Source of the DNA: DATKMS01 sp041497995
GTDB taxonomy: Bacteria; Desulfobacterota; Binatia; HRBIN30
Direction of reading: 5' to 3'
DNA length: 13,449 bases
NCBI GenBank assembly: GCA_041497995.1
Contig: JBGQHM010000173.1
Span: 1-13,449 of the forward strand
Shown piece by piece: positions 6,781-12,456 of the stretch. The notes under the pieces are model-generated. The model ran no database searches. It saw nothing but the letters and a program-made list of their open reading frames with translations, and had not been told where the DNA came from. A program made the translations under genes and the position numbers. Position 1 is the stretch's first letter. Each line of letters begins with the position of its first letter.

Positions 6781-6900
6781 TTACTTCTTCTGCTCCATCT
6801 CCTGCCCGCAGCATTTGAGCGCGCCGGTGCCGCCCTTGGTCACGATGACTTGCGAGCCACACTTGGAGCACAGGTACATTTTTCCGAGTTGATTGGCCAT
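6781..6900 (-). CDS. Desulforedoxin-like Fe(Cys)4 mini-protein 1
   Basis: The protein is only 39 aa: MANQLGKMYLCSKCGSQV, then a Gly-rich turn, then LKCCGQEMEQKK. C11-x2-C14 and adjacent C30-C31 match desulforedoxin and the N-terminal domain of desulfoferrodoxin, which bind one rubredoxin-like iron per subunit and dimerise. Length is typical (Desulfovibrio desulforedoxin is about 36 residues). AAGGGAG lies seven bases upstream of the ATG. It is the only desulfoferrodoxin domain here, with no superoxide reductase centre, so electron transfer or iron handling is more likely than superoxide reduction. It starts 31 bases downstream of a CTAG-bounded repeat. A paralogue lies at 10310-10453. Confidence 0.85.
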   Translation of the reverse strand: MANQLGKMYLCSKCGSQVIVTKGGTGALKCCGQEMEQKK

Positions 6901-6930
6901 GGTCGAACTCCCTTTCTCTCTGTGTCTGTC

Positions 6931-7009
6931 CTAGGACCTGCGGTCAGCGTCATTTCTATGGTCCGCTCCCGTTGGTCTCTGTTGAGTGCCAAGTCCGCCA
7001 GGCTGCTAG
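6931..7009 (+). repeat. CTAG-bounded repeat, copy A
   Basis: The element is 79 bp with CTAG at both ends. It begins CTAGGACCTGCGGTCAGC and ends CCAGGCTGCTAG. By eye about 75 of 79 bases match copy C (10235-10313) in the opposite orientation. The ends are only loosely inverted (CCTGCGG against CCTGGCGG). The CTAG at 7006-7009 supplies the TAG stop of the adjacent crotonase gene. It has no coding capacity of its own and looks like a MITE or REP-like element. Confidence 0.88.
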
Positions 7010-7782
7010 TTGCCGTGAAACACCGGCTTGCGCTTCTCCAGAAAGGCGCGCACGCCTTCGCGGCGGTCGTGTGTCGTCTGCAGCAGCACGTACAGATCCT
7101 CTTCGAGGCGGATACCTTGATCGAGCGTCATGTCGCTGCCTTTCAACACCGCTTCCTTGGCGTAGCGCAAGGCGATGGGGCCCTTGGCCGTCACCTCGGC
7201 GATGAGCGCATCGAGTACATGATGAAACGCCTTGGGCGTGGCAACGCGCGAGGCCAAGCCGATGGTTTCCGCTTCTGTCGCGTCGATCGTGCGGCCGGTC
7301 AGCAGGAGATCCAGCGCGCGCATCCGTCCGACGACGCGTGGGAGACGCTGCGTGCCGCCGTGCGCCGGCAGCCGCCCTGCGGCGAGCTGTGGCATGGCGA
7401 AGCGGGCGCAGTCCGACACGACGCGCAGATCGCACGCCAGCGCCAGCTCCAATCCCTCGGCGATCGCGTCGCCTTGAATCGCTGCGATGACGGGGCGGCT
7501 CAGCCGGGCGATCGCATCGACCCAATCGATGCGATCGCGCCACGTGCCGCCGCCCTCAACACCGCCGCAGAACGTCGAACCGGCCGCGGCCAGCACGACG
7601 ATAACTACGCTGTCGTCGAGCTCGACCTCCGCTGCGGCGTCACACAAGGCCTGCGCCAACTCGGGCGTGATGCGGTTCTCCGCCTGCGGCCGCTCCAGAC
7701 GCAGCCAGGCGACGCCGTTGCCGATGGTGGTGCTGAGCGGACGTCTGGGCTTTGTCGCGCGCCCGGCGGTGGTGCGGCTCAC
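7006..7782 (-). CDS. Enoyl-CoA hydratase/isomerase-family protein 1 (atypical active site)
   Basis: The protein is 258 aa from GTG 7782, which overlaps the acyl-CoA ligase stop as GTGA, so it is coupled to the ligase. Crotonase landmarks are GVAWLRLERPQAENRI (23-38), STFCGG (oxyanion half, 69-74), ELALACDLR (112-120), LPAHGGTQRLPRVVG (138-152) and the typical C-terminus EGVRAFLEKRKPVF. The usual GGGxELA reads AEGLELA. The two catalytic glutamates of mammalian crotonase (E144, E164) fall at Q132 (AMPQL) and D158 (ALDLLL). A standard hydratase reaction is therefore doubtful; isomerase, hydrolase or another CoA chemistry is possible. The TAG stop lies in the end of repeat copy A. Confidence 0.87.
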   Translation of the reverse strand: MSRTTAGRATKPRRPLSTTIGNGVAWLRLERPQAENRITPELAQALCDAAAEVELDDSVVIVVLAAAGSTFCGGVEGGGTWRDRIDWVDAIARLSRPVIAAIQGDAIAEGLELALACDLRVVSDCARFAMPQLAAGRLPAHGGTQRLPRVVGRMRALDLLLTGRTIDATEAETIGLASRVATPKAFHHVLDALIAEVTAKGPIALRYAKEAVLKGSDMTLDQGIRLEEDLYVLLQTTHDRREGVRAFLEKRKPVFHGN

Positions 7783-9338
7783 GCACTGCCTCCCGCGAGC
7801 TGTGCGCGCAGATCCTTCTTCAGGACTTTGCCCATCTGGTTCTTCGGCAGCGCATCGGCGAACTGGATCACCTCCGGCTTCTTGAAGCTCGCCAACCGTT
7901 GCCGGCAGAAGTCGATGATCTCTTCCGCCGTCAATGTCACCCCGGGGCGCGGCACGATGACCGCTGCCACGCGCTGTCCCCATTCGACATCGGGCACGCC
8001 GATCACCGCCGCCTCGTCGACGCCAGGATGCGAGTAGATGACCGCCTCCACTTCGGCGGGCGCGATGTTCTCGCCGCCGCGGATGATCATGTCGTCCTTA
8101 CGGCCTGCAAGAAAAATGTAGCCGTCCTCGTCGAGCCAGCCCATGTCGCGTGTCGGCAACCAGCCGTCGAGCAGCGGGGACGTCGTGCCGCCACTGCTGC
8201 CGTAGCCCTTCATGACCCGCGGTGTGCGCACCCAGAGCTCGCCGATCTCTCCAGTCGGCAGCTGCTTGCCGTCGTCATCGACCACCTTCAATTCGACATC
8301 GGGCAACGGCCGCCCGATCGACTTCAGGCGCTTGAGGCGCAGCTCGACTTCGTGCGGTGCGCCGTCGAGACGATGATCATCGGGGCCGAGCACGGTCAGC
8401 GTCGACGTGGTCTCCGTCTGTCCAAACGCGTTCACGAAGCCGACGGTCTTTGGAAACATCTCGATGGCGCGCCGAATCACCGGGAACGGCATGGCGGCGC
8501 CGCCGTACGAGAGATTCTGCAAGCTCGACAAGTCGTGCTTCGCGAAGTCGGGATGGTCGATGAGCTGCTTCACCATCGTCGGGACGAGGAACGCGTGCGT
8601 CACGTGCTCCTTCTCGACCGCACGCAGCCACTCACCGGCGTCGAACTGACGGAGCAGGACGAGCTTGCGACCGGTGAACATGTTGGTCATCACGTTGGTG
8701 GCGCCGGCGATGTGGTAGAGCGGCACGCAGAGCAGCGACGTGCCGCGCGGCGTGCCGTCGGCCAACTCGACGTTGGCGGTCACGTACGCAGTGAAGTCGT
8801 TGTAGGTGAGCAACACGGCCTTTGGCAACGCGGTCGTGCCGCTGGTGTACATCAGGATGGTGGTGTCCTCGTCGTCCACTTCGGGCGGATCCAACTCGGG
8901 CGAGGCATCGGCGATGAGGCGATCGAGGTGCAGCATGCCGTCGCACGGCGTGTCCATCGCCACATACCTCTGCACGCAGCTCAGCTTCGGGCGCAGTGTC
9001 GTTACCGTTTCATGATACCGGTCGCCAATGATCAACACCTTGGTGTTCGCCGTGGTGAGCATGTACTCGAGCTCAGGCAACTTGGCGCGGTAGTTCAGCG
9101 GTAAGAATACGGCGCCAATTGCGGCCGTGGCATAGTATGCCTCGACATAGCGATGCGAGTTCACCTGCAACACCGCAACGCAGTCGCCGCGCCCGACACC
9201 GAGCTGCCGCAGTGCGTTGCCGAGGCGCTGGATGTTCTGCCACAGCTGCCCATACGTGAGCCGGTGCTCGTCGAAGACCAAGATTTCCTGATCCTCGAAC
9301 ATGGTTGCCGGAATGCTGACGAAGTTCGACGTGTTCAC
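7779..9338 (-). CDS. Acyl-CoA synthetase (AMP-forming acid-CoA ligase)
   Basis: The protein is 519 aa from GTG 9338, with CGGAG about eight bases upstream. ANL-superfamily motifs appear in order: YTSGTTALPKA (164-174, ATP P-loop), FVNAFGQTET (301-310), GWLPTRDMGWLDEDGYIFLA (392-411; D398), GRKDDMIIRGGENIAPAEVE (hinge and C-domain) and the catalytic Lys in PKNQMGK (K504). Length is typical. It adenylates a carboxylic acid and transfers it to CoA. Both glycines usually found in the P-loop (TGxPKG) are alanine here. The substrate class (fatty, aromatic or alicyclic acid) cannot be set from sequence. It sits between two crotonase genes, is coupled to gene 1 and lies 76 bp after gene 2, so all three probably form one operon. 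Confidence 0.93.
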   Translation of the reverse strand: MNTSNFVSIPATMFEDQEILVFDEHRLTYGQLWQNIQRLGNALRQLGVGRGDCVAVLQVNSHRYVEAYYATAAIGAVFLPLNYRAKLPELEYMLTTANTKVLIIGDRYHETVTTLRPKLSCVQRYVAMDTPCDGMLHLDRLIADASPELDPPEVDDEDTTILMYTSGTTALPKAVLLTYNDFTAYVTANVELADGTPRGTSLLCVPLYHIAGATNVMTNMFTGRKLVLLRQFDAGEWLRAVEKEHVTHAFLVPTMVKQLIDHPDFAKHDLSSLQNLSYGGAAMPFPVIRRAIEMFPKTVGFVNAFGQTETTSTLTVLGPDDHRLDGAPHEVELRLKRLKSIGRPLPDVELKVVDDDGKQLPTGEIGELWVRTPRVMKGYGSSGGTTSPLLDGWLPTRDMGWLDEDGYIFLAGRKDDMIIRGGENIAPAEVEAVIYSHPGVDEAAVIGVPDVEWGQRVAAVIVPRPGVTLTAEEIIDFCRQRLASFKKPEVIQFADALPKNQMGKVLKKDLRAQLAGGSA

Positions 9339-9360
9339 TGATCGCTCCGTTCTCTCTAGT

Positions 9361-9425
9361 GAATCACTGAGTCATCGGGTCAGTGAGTCATTTGAAGAAC
9401 AATGATCCACTGACTCAATTCCTCA
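9361..9425. repeat. Intergenic low-complexity repeat of TGA/TCA-rich heptads
   Basis: The stretch is built from short near-repeats: ACTGAGTCAT, AGTGAGTCAT and ACTGACTCAAT. TCACTGA (9364-9370) and TCAGTGA (9380-9386) can pair; TGAGTCA (9384-9390) and TGACTCA (9411-9417) can also pair. It fills the gap between crotonase gene 2 and the ligase, and supplies the last codons and the stop of crotonase gene 2. Confidence 0.6.
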
Positions 9426-10158
9426 ATGAGGCACTCCTTCGTTCCAATGCGAGCCCTTCGGCCAACGGGAGATCGAGCCCCTCGTTGACTGCGCGCTTTG
9501 TCTGCGCCACCAGCGCGGGCGGCAATTCGCACAGTCGGCGCGCCAGGTCAACCGCGCTGGCGCGTAGCCTGTCCGGCGTGACGACACGTGCGACAAAGCC
9601 GAGCCGCAACCCGTCGGCGGCGGTGAGCCAACGGTCGGTGAGCATGAGATCGAGGGCGCGACCGACACCGAGCAGCCGCGGCGCCGTTTGGGTCCCGGCC
9701 ACTCCCGGAATCATCGCCAGTCCAGTCTCCGGAAAACGGAAGCGTGTGTCCTCGGCCGCTATACACAGGTCACACAAGAGGGCCATCTCGAAGCCGCCGC
9801 CGACGGCGTAGCCGTGGACGGCGGCAAGAGTTGGTTTCGACAGCGCATGCAGCAACCCCCAGACGTCACGGCGCCAGCGCACGTCGCGTGCCGTCGCCGG
9901 CGAGGGCGCGGTGCCGAACTCCGTCACGTCGCCACCGGTGCTGAACGCCGGCCCGTTGCCACGCAGAACCATGGCGCGGACGTCCGGGTCGTCGCGCACC
10001 GCTTGCAACGCTTCGAACAGCGCATCACGCATCGCCACGTTGTAGGCGTTGAGGACCTCTGGCCGGTTGAGCGAGACGATACCGACCGGGCCGTCCTTTT
10101 CGTAGAGAACGGCCGGCGCGCGCCTCGGCCCGCCGAGATGATGCTCGGTGCCTGCCAC
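9415..10158 (-). CDS. Enoyl-CoA hydratase-family protein 2, C-terminally truncated
   Basis: The protein is 247 aa from GTG 10158; no other start codon lies between this and the conserved AVLYEKDGPVGIVSLNRPE. The GTG uses the final G of repeat copy B. Motifs are AFSTGGD (71-77), GYAVGGGFEMALLCD (116-130), FPETGL (E144, matching crotonase E144) and IPGVAGTQTAPRLLG. The second catalytic Glu is Asp (D170). The frame ends ALERRSASLRN. The usual last ~30 residues (EGxxAFxEKRxPxF) are missing, and the final codons come from the intergenic heptad repeat. That C-terminal segment normally contributes to subunit packing and the CoA pocket, so activity is uncertain. It is upstream of the ligase and probably cotranscribed with it. 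Confidence 0.85.
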   Translation of the reverse strand: MAGTEHHLGGPRRAPAVLYEKDGPVGIVSLNRPEVLNAYNVAMRDALFEALQAVRDDPDVRAMVLRGNGPAFSTGGDVTEFGTAPSPATARDVRWRRDVWGLLHALSKPTLAAVHGYAVGGGFEMALLCDLCIAAEDTRFRFPETGLAMIPGVAGTQTAPRLLGVGRALDLMLTDRWLTAADGLRLGFVARVVTPDRLRASAVDLARRLCELPPALVAQTKRAVNEGLDLPLAEGLALERRSASLRN

Positions 10159-10238
10159 TAGCAGCCTGCCGGACTTGCTAGCCCGTAGCGACCCAACGGG
10201 GAGCGGACCATAGAAATGACGTTGACCGCAGGTCCTAG
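10158..10238 (-). repeat. CTAG-bounded repeat, copy B
   Basis: The 81-bp copy runs from CTAG 10158-10161 to CTAG 10235-10238 and is more diverged than the other two, with an extra internal CTAG at 10178. The core GCGGACCATAGAAATGACG is conserved. It shares its right-hand CTAG with copy C, so the two are head-to-tail with a single CTAG between them. Its left end touches the GTG start of crotonase gene 2. Confidence 0.85.
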
Positions 10239-10313
10239 CAGCCGGTCGGACTTGGCACTCAATAGCGACCAACGGGAGCGGACCATAGAAATGACGCTGA
10301 CCGCAGGTCCTAG
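10235..10313 (-). repeat. CTAG-bounded repeat, copy C
   Basis: The 79-bp copy is nearly identical to copy A but inverted, with differences only near the CAGCC end and in the middle. Its right-hand CTAG (10310-10313) supplies the TAG stop of desulforedoxin 2. Together with copy B it faces copy A across the ligase/crotonase cassette. Confidence 0.88.
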
Positions 10314-10453
10314 TCGCTCGACGGTAGGGGCTTGGCCTCTTTCAGCTTCATCTCTTGTCCGCAGCATTCCACGATACCGGCGCCGGGCTTGTTGCACAGT
10401 GCCTCGGTGCCGCAGGTGTCGCACAGGTAGCGCTTGCCAAGTTGATTCGCCAT
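10310..10453 (-). CDS. Desulforedoxin-like Fe(Cys)4 mini-protein 2
   Basis: The protein is 47 aa: MANQLGKRYLCDTCGTEALC, then a Gly-containing turn, then VECCGQEMKLKEAKPLPSSD. It has C11-x2-C14 and C30-C31 as in desulforedoxin, plus an extra C20. It shares MANQLGK and CCGQEM with the 39-aa paralogue at 6781-6900, and has an eight-residue longer tail. GGAGG lies about seven bases upstream of the ATG. The TAG stop is formed by the CTAG of repeat copy C, so the tail may have been set by that insertion. It lies downstream of the YgfZ and BolA genes, fitting an iron or Fe-S theme, with an inverted repeat between. Confidence 0.86.
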   Translation of the reverse strand: MANQLGKRYLCDTCGTEALCNKPGAGIVECCGQEMKLKEAKPLPSSD

Positions 10454-10470
10454 GTTCTTCCTCCTTCAAA

Positions 10471-10537
10471 GTAGGGTGGGCACTGCCCACCGGTCTTCTT
10501 GTCGCCAGCTCGCAGAACGGTGGGCAGTGCCCACTAC
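10471..10537. repeat. Inverted repeat with self-complementary arms between ygfZ-like gene and desulforedoxin 2
   Basis: The left arm (10471-10492, containing GTGGGCACTGCCCAC) and right arm (10518-10537, CGGTGGGCAGTGCCCACTAC) are inverted copies separated by 25 bases. Each arm can also fold alone, because GTGGGCA and TGCCCAC pair. The right arm supplies the TAG stop (10534-10536) of the ygfZ-like gene. The left arm ends seven bases before the purine-rich ribosome-binding region of desulforedoxin 2. It could be a terminator or a small mobile palindrome. Confidence 0.75.
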
Positions 10538-11607
10538 GACGGTACCGCATAGAACGGGAGCGCGACAACACGCGCAGTGCTTGCTCCATTCTTAAGGGCA
10601 ACCTGCATCTCCGCGCCGACGTCCCAGCACTCGCGGCGTGCATACCCAAGCGCGATCACGGCGTCGCGCGCCGGAGACCGGACGGCGCTGGTGATCCACC
10701 CGACTTCTTTGTCATCGCGCATCAGCTTGGTGTCCGGCGCCGGAACCTGCTCCCCCGCACACACCAAGCCCACCAACTTCCGATGCACCTGACCGCGCGC
10801 CGCCACGCGTTCGACCACTTCTTGGCCGAGATAGCAGCCCTTCTTGTAGCTGATCGCCGCCTCGAGACCGACCTCGCTGATGAGCAGCGTGTCGTCGAAG
10901 TCGCGACCGTACCACGGGATACCGGCTTCGACTCGCAGCACGTCGAGGGCCTCCATGCCGACCGGCTCCGCACCCGCGGCGCGACAGTGCTCCCACAGAC
11001 TGGCGCCAGCCTCGGGATCTCCGAACAGCAGGTACCCGCGTTCGCCGGTATGAGTTGTCACCACGACTCGGACGACCATACCGTCGAAGGTCAGCGTCCG
11101 ATGCGCATTCGGCTGCGAGCCCGTGAGCGATTCACCGGTGACGCCGACCAGCACGCGATCCGCTTGTGGACCTTCAATGGCGACGAGCGGCGCCCAAGCG
11201 GCGTCGGCGGCGAACTCGACATCGTCGGCGATGATGAAGCGTTCGAGGCTCTCGCGCACTGTGGCGGTGCGTCCTGCGGGGACGTCCAACCACACCTCGT
11301 CGGCCAGGACGTAGACGCGCAGGTCGGACACCACTTTTCCTTGTTGGGTCAGCAGGGCAGCGTACGTTCCCTCGCCGTCCTTCAGCTGGGCGACGTCGTT
11401 CGACACCATGCCCTGAAGAAACGTCACGCGATCGGTTCCGGTCAAGCGCAGCAAGCCGCGGAAGCCGCCATCGAGCAAGGCACAGCGTTGGCGCACCGCT
11501 GCCCACTCGGTTTGCACCGTGGTGAAGCGGGCTGGCAGCGCGCGATCGGTGAACGGCGCAAACACAGCGCCACTGGCTTTTTCCAACGCTTCCAGCTGTG
11601 CGCTCAT
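10534..11607 (-). CDS. ygfZ: YgfZ/GcvT-family folate-binding protein (Fe-S cluster maintenance)
   Basis: The protein is 357 aa from ATG 11607. The hallmark KGCYLGQE (256-263; C258) matches the K-G-C-Y-x-G-Q-E signature that separates YgfZ (mitochondrial CAF17/IBA57) from the glycine-cleavage T-protein. The N-terminal half has the GcvT aminomethyltransferase fold pattern (LLRLTGTDRVTFLQGMVSND, 52-71). Known members bind tetrahydrofolate and support assembly or repair of certain Fe-S clusters, for example those of radical-SAM enzymes. The ribosome-binding site is weak. It is 54 bases from the bolA-like stop, probably in one operon, which agrees with a shared Fe-S role. Its stop codon comes from the inverted repeat at 10471-10537. 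Confidence 0.88.
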   Translation of the reverse strand: MSAQLEALEKASGAVFAPFTDRALPARFTTVQTEWAAVRQRCALLDGGFRGLLRLTGTDRVTFLQGMVSNDVAQLKDGEGTYAALLTQQGKVVSDLRVYVLADEVWLDVPAGRTATVRESLERFIIADDVEFAADAAWAPLVAIEGPQADRVLVGVTGESLTGSQPNAHRTLTFDGMVVRVVVTTHTGERGYLLFGDPEAGASLWEHCRAAGAEPVGMEALDVLRVEAGIPWYGRDFDDTLLISEVGLEAAISYKKGCYLGQEVVERVAARGQVHRKLVGLVCAGEQVPAPDTKLMRDDKEVGWITSAVRSPARDAVIALGYARRECWDVGAEMQVALKNGASTARVVALPFYAVPS

Positions 11608-11661
11608 GGCGAACCGGGAATGAGCAGTGACTAACAGAATCGATTGCCCGAGAAAAGGACG

Positions 11662-11943
11662 TCAGGTGCGCTGTCGGCCCCACTCCTCAGGCGTCAGCGT
11701 GCGCAGCGCGAGCGCGTGGATCTCGGACTTCATGGCATCGCCGAGCGCCGCGTAGACGGCGCGTTGGCGGGCGACGGGTGACTGGCCGCGAAACGTCTCG
11801 GCAACGATGAGCACACGGAAATGACCGCCGCCCGACGCCGCGCCGGCATGGCCTGCATGCAGTGCGCTTTCATCCTCGACGACCAGATGGCTGGGCGCGA
11901 ATGCTTGCGTCAGGGTCGTCTCTATCCACGCGACGCGGTCCAT
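11662..11943 (-). CDS. BolA-family protein
   Basis: The protein is 93 aa from ATG 11943 (a GTG one codon earlier is also possible). BolA landmarks are VVEDESALHAGHAGA (21-35), GGGHFRVLIVAETFRG (38-53), SPVARQRAVYAALGD (55-69) and EIHALALRTLTPEEW (74-88). The conserved His in EIHAL (H76) is a cluster ligand in BolA-glutaredoxin complexes. BolA proteins work with monothiol glutaredoxins in iron-sulfur trafficking and stress responses. The fold is complete and of normal length. The start overlaps by one base (TGATG) the stop of a short methyltransferase-like remnant, so translation could be coupled to it. The ygfZ-like gene follows. Confidence 0.92.
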   Translation of the reverse strand: MDRVAWIETTLTQAFAPSHLVVEDESALHAGHAGAASGGGHFRVLIVAETFRGQSPVARQRAVYAALGDAMKSEIHALALRTLTPEEWGRQRT

Positions 11944-12050
11944 CACGCCACCGTCGCCGGCTTGCGTGCGCGGAACCGGAAGGCCCCTTCGGCTTCGCGG
12001 AGAACGTGTTCCCAGTGATCAGACCGATACCAGCGATGCACGCGATTCAT
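11943..12050 (-). pseudogene. Internally deleted SAM-dependent methyltransferase remnant
   Basis: The frame is 35 aa. MNRVHRWYRSDHWEHVL resembles the extreme N-terminus of a family of class I SAM-dependent methyltransferases. AFRFRARKPA resembles their C-terminus. The SAM-binding core is absent, so this may be a gene that lost its middle in frame. AGGA lies a few bases upstream of the ATG, and the frame ends overlapping the bolA-like start, so it may now act as a short leader peptide. The family assignment rests on short matches from memory and is tentative. Confidence 0.4.
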
Positions 12051-12150
12051 GTATTCCTCATGTAGCACTCCGCAGGCGCCAGCTGTAGCCGGCTTCCACG
12101 ACCATAGCCACACGCGTAGGATGGCTCGCAACAATCACCGGAGGTGCAGC

Positions 12151-12435
12151 ATGCCAAAAGCAATGTGGAACGGCGCCGTTCTCGCCGAGAGTGACAGCTG
12201 TGAAGTCGTCGAAGGTAACCAGTACTTCCCGCCGGCTGCCGCCAACCGCGCGTACTTCAAGGAGTCGTCAACGCACACGGTGTGCCCGTGGAAGGGCACC
12301 GCGAGCTACTACGACGTCGTGGTGAATGGGCAGACGAACAAGGACGCCGCGTGGTACTACCCGGAGCCGAAGGATGCGGCGAAGCAGATCAGGGGCTACA
12401 TCGCGTTCTGGCACGGCGTGAAAGTCGAATTGTGA
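12151..12435 (+). CDS. DUF427 domain-containing protein
   Basis: The protein is 94 aa from ATG 12151, with GGAGGT (12140-12145) just upstream; an in-frame ATG at 12049 lacks a good site and would add non-conserved residues. DUF427 features are MWNGAVLAESD (5-15), FPPAAANRAYFKES (26-39), CPWKGTASYYDVVVNG (45-60) and AAWYYPEPKDAAKQIRGYIAFW (66-87). These are small beta-rich proteins of unknown biochemical function. It is divergent from the bolA-like side across about 100 bp (12051-12150), where I find no convincing promoter. The crotonase gene follows 21 bases later, so the two are probably cotranscribed. Confidence 0.88.
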   Translation: MPKAMWNGAVLAESDSCEVVEGNQYFPPAAANRAYFKESSTHTVCPWKGTASYYDVVVNGQTNKDAAWYYPEPKDAAKQIRGYIAFWHGVKVEL

Positions 12436-12456
12436 ATGGTGAATGTGGGAGGTGCC

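Noticed and set aside
7752..9104. 450-codon open frame on the + strand opposite the acyl-CoA ligase
   Set aside because: It is antisense to a ligase with all family motifs. The protein has no motif.
9361..9425. CRISPR or attachment site from repeated TGAGTCA/TGACTCA words
   Set aside because: Units are short and irregular, with no integrase nearby. It is better described as low-complexity heptads.
10158..10313. CRISPR-like array from the tandem repeats
   Set aside because: The two copies abut with only a shared CTAG and no spacer, and there are no cas genes.
10158..10649. 163-codon frame on the - strand with a repeated GPAVSVISMVRS-type peptide
   Set aside because: The repeated peptide is just the translation of the CTAG-bounded DNA repeats, out of frame with the ygfZ-like and desulforedoxin genes.
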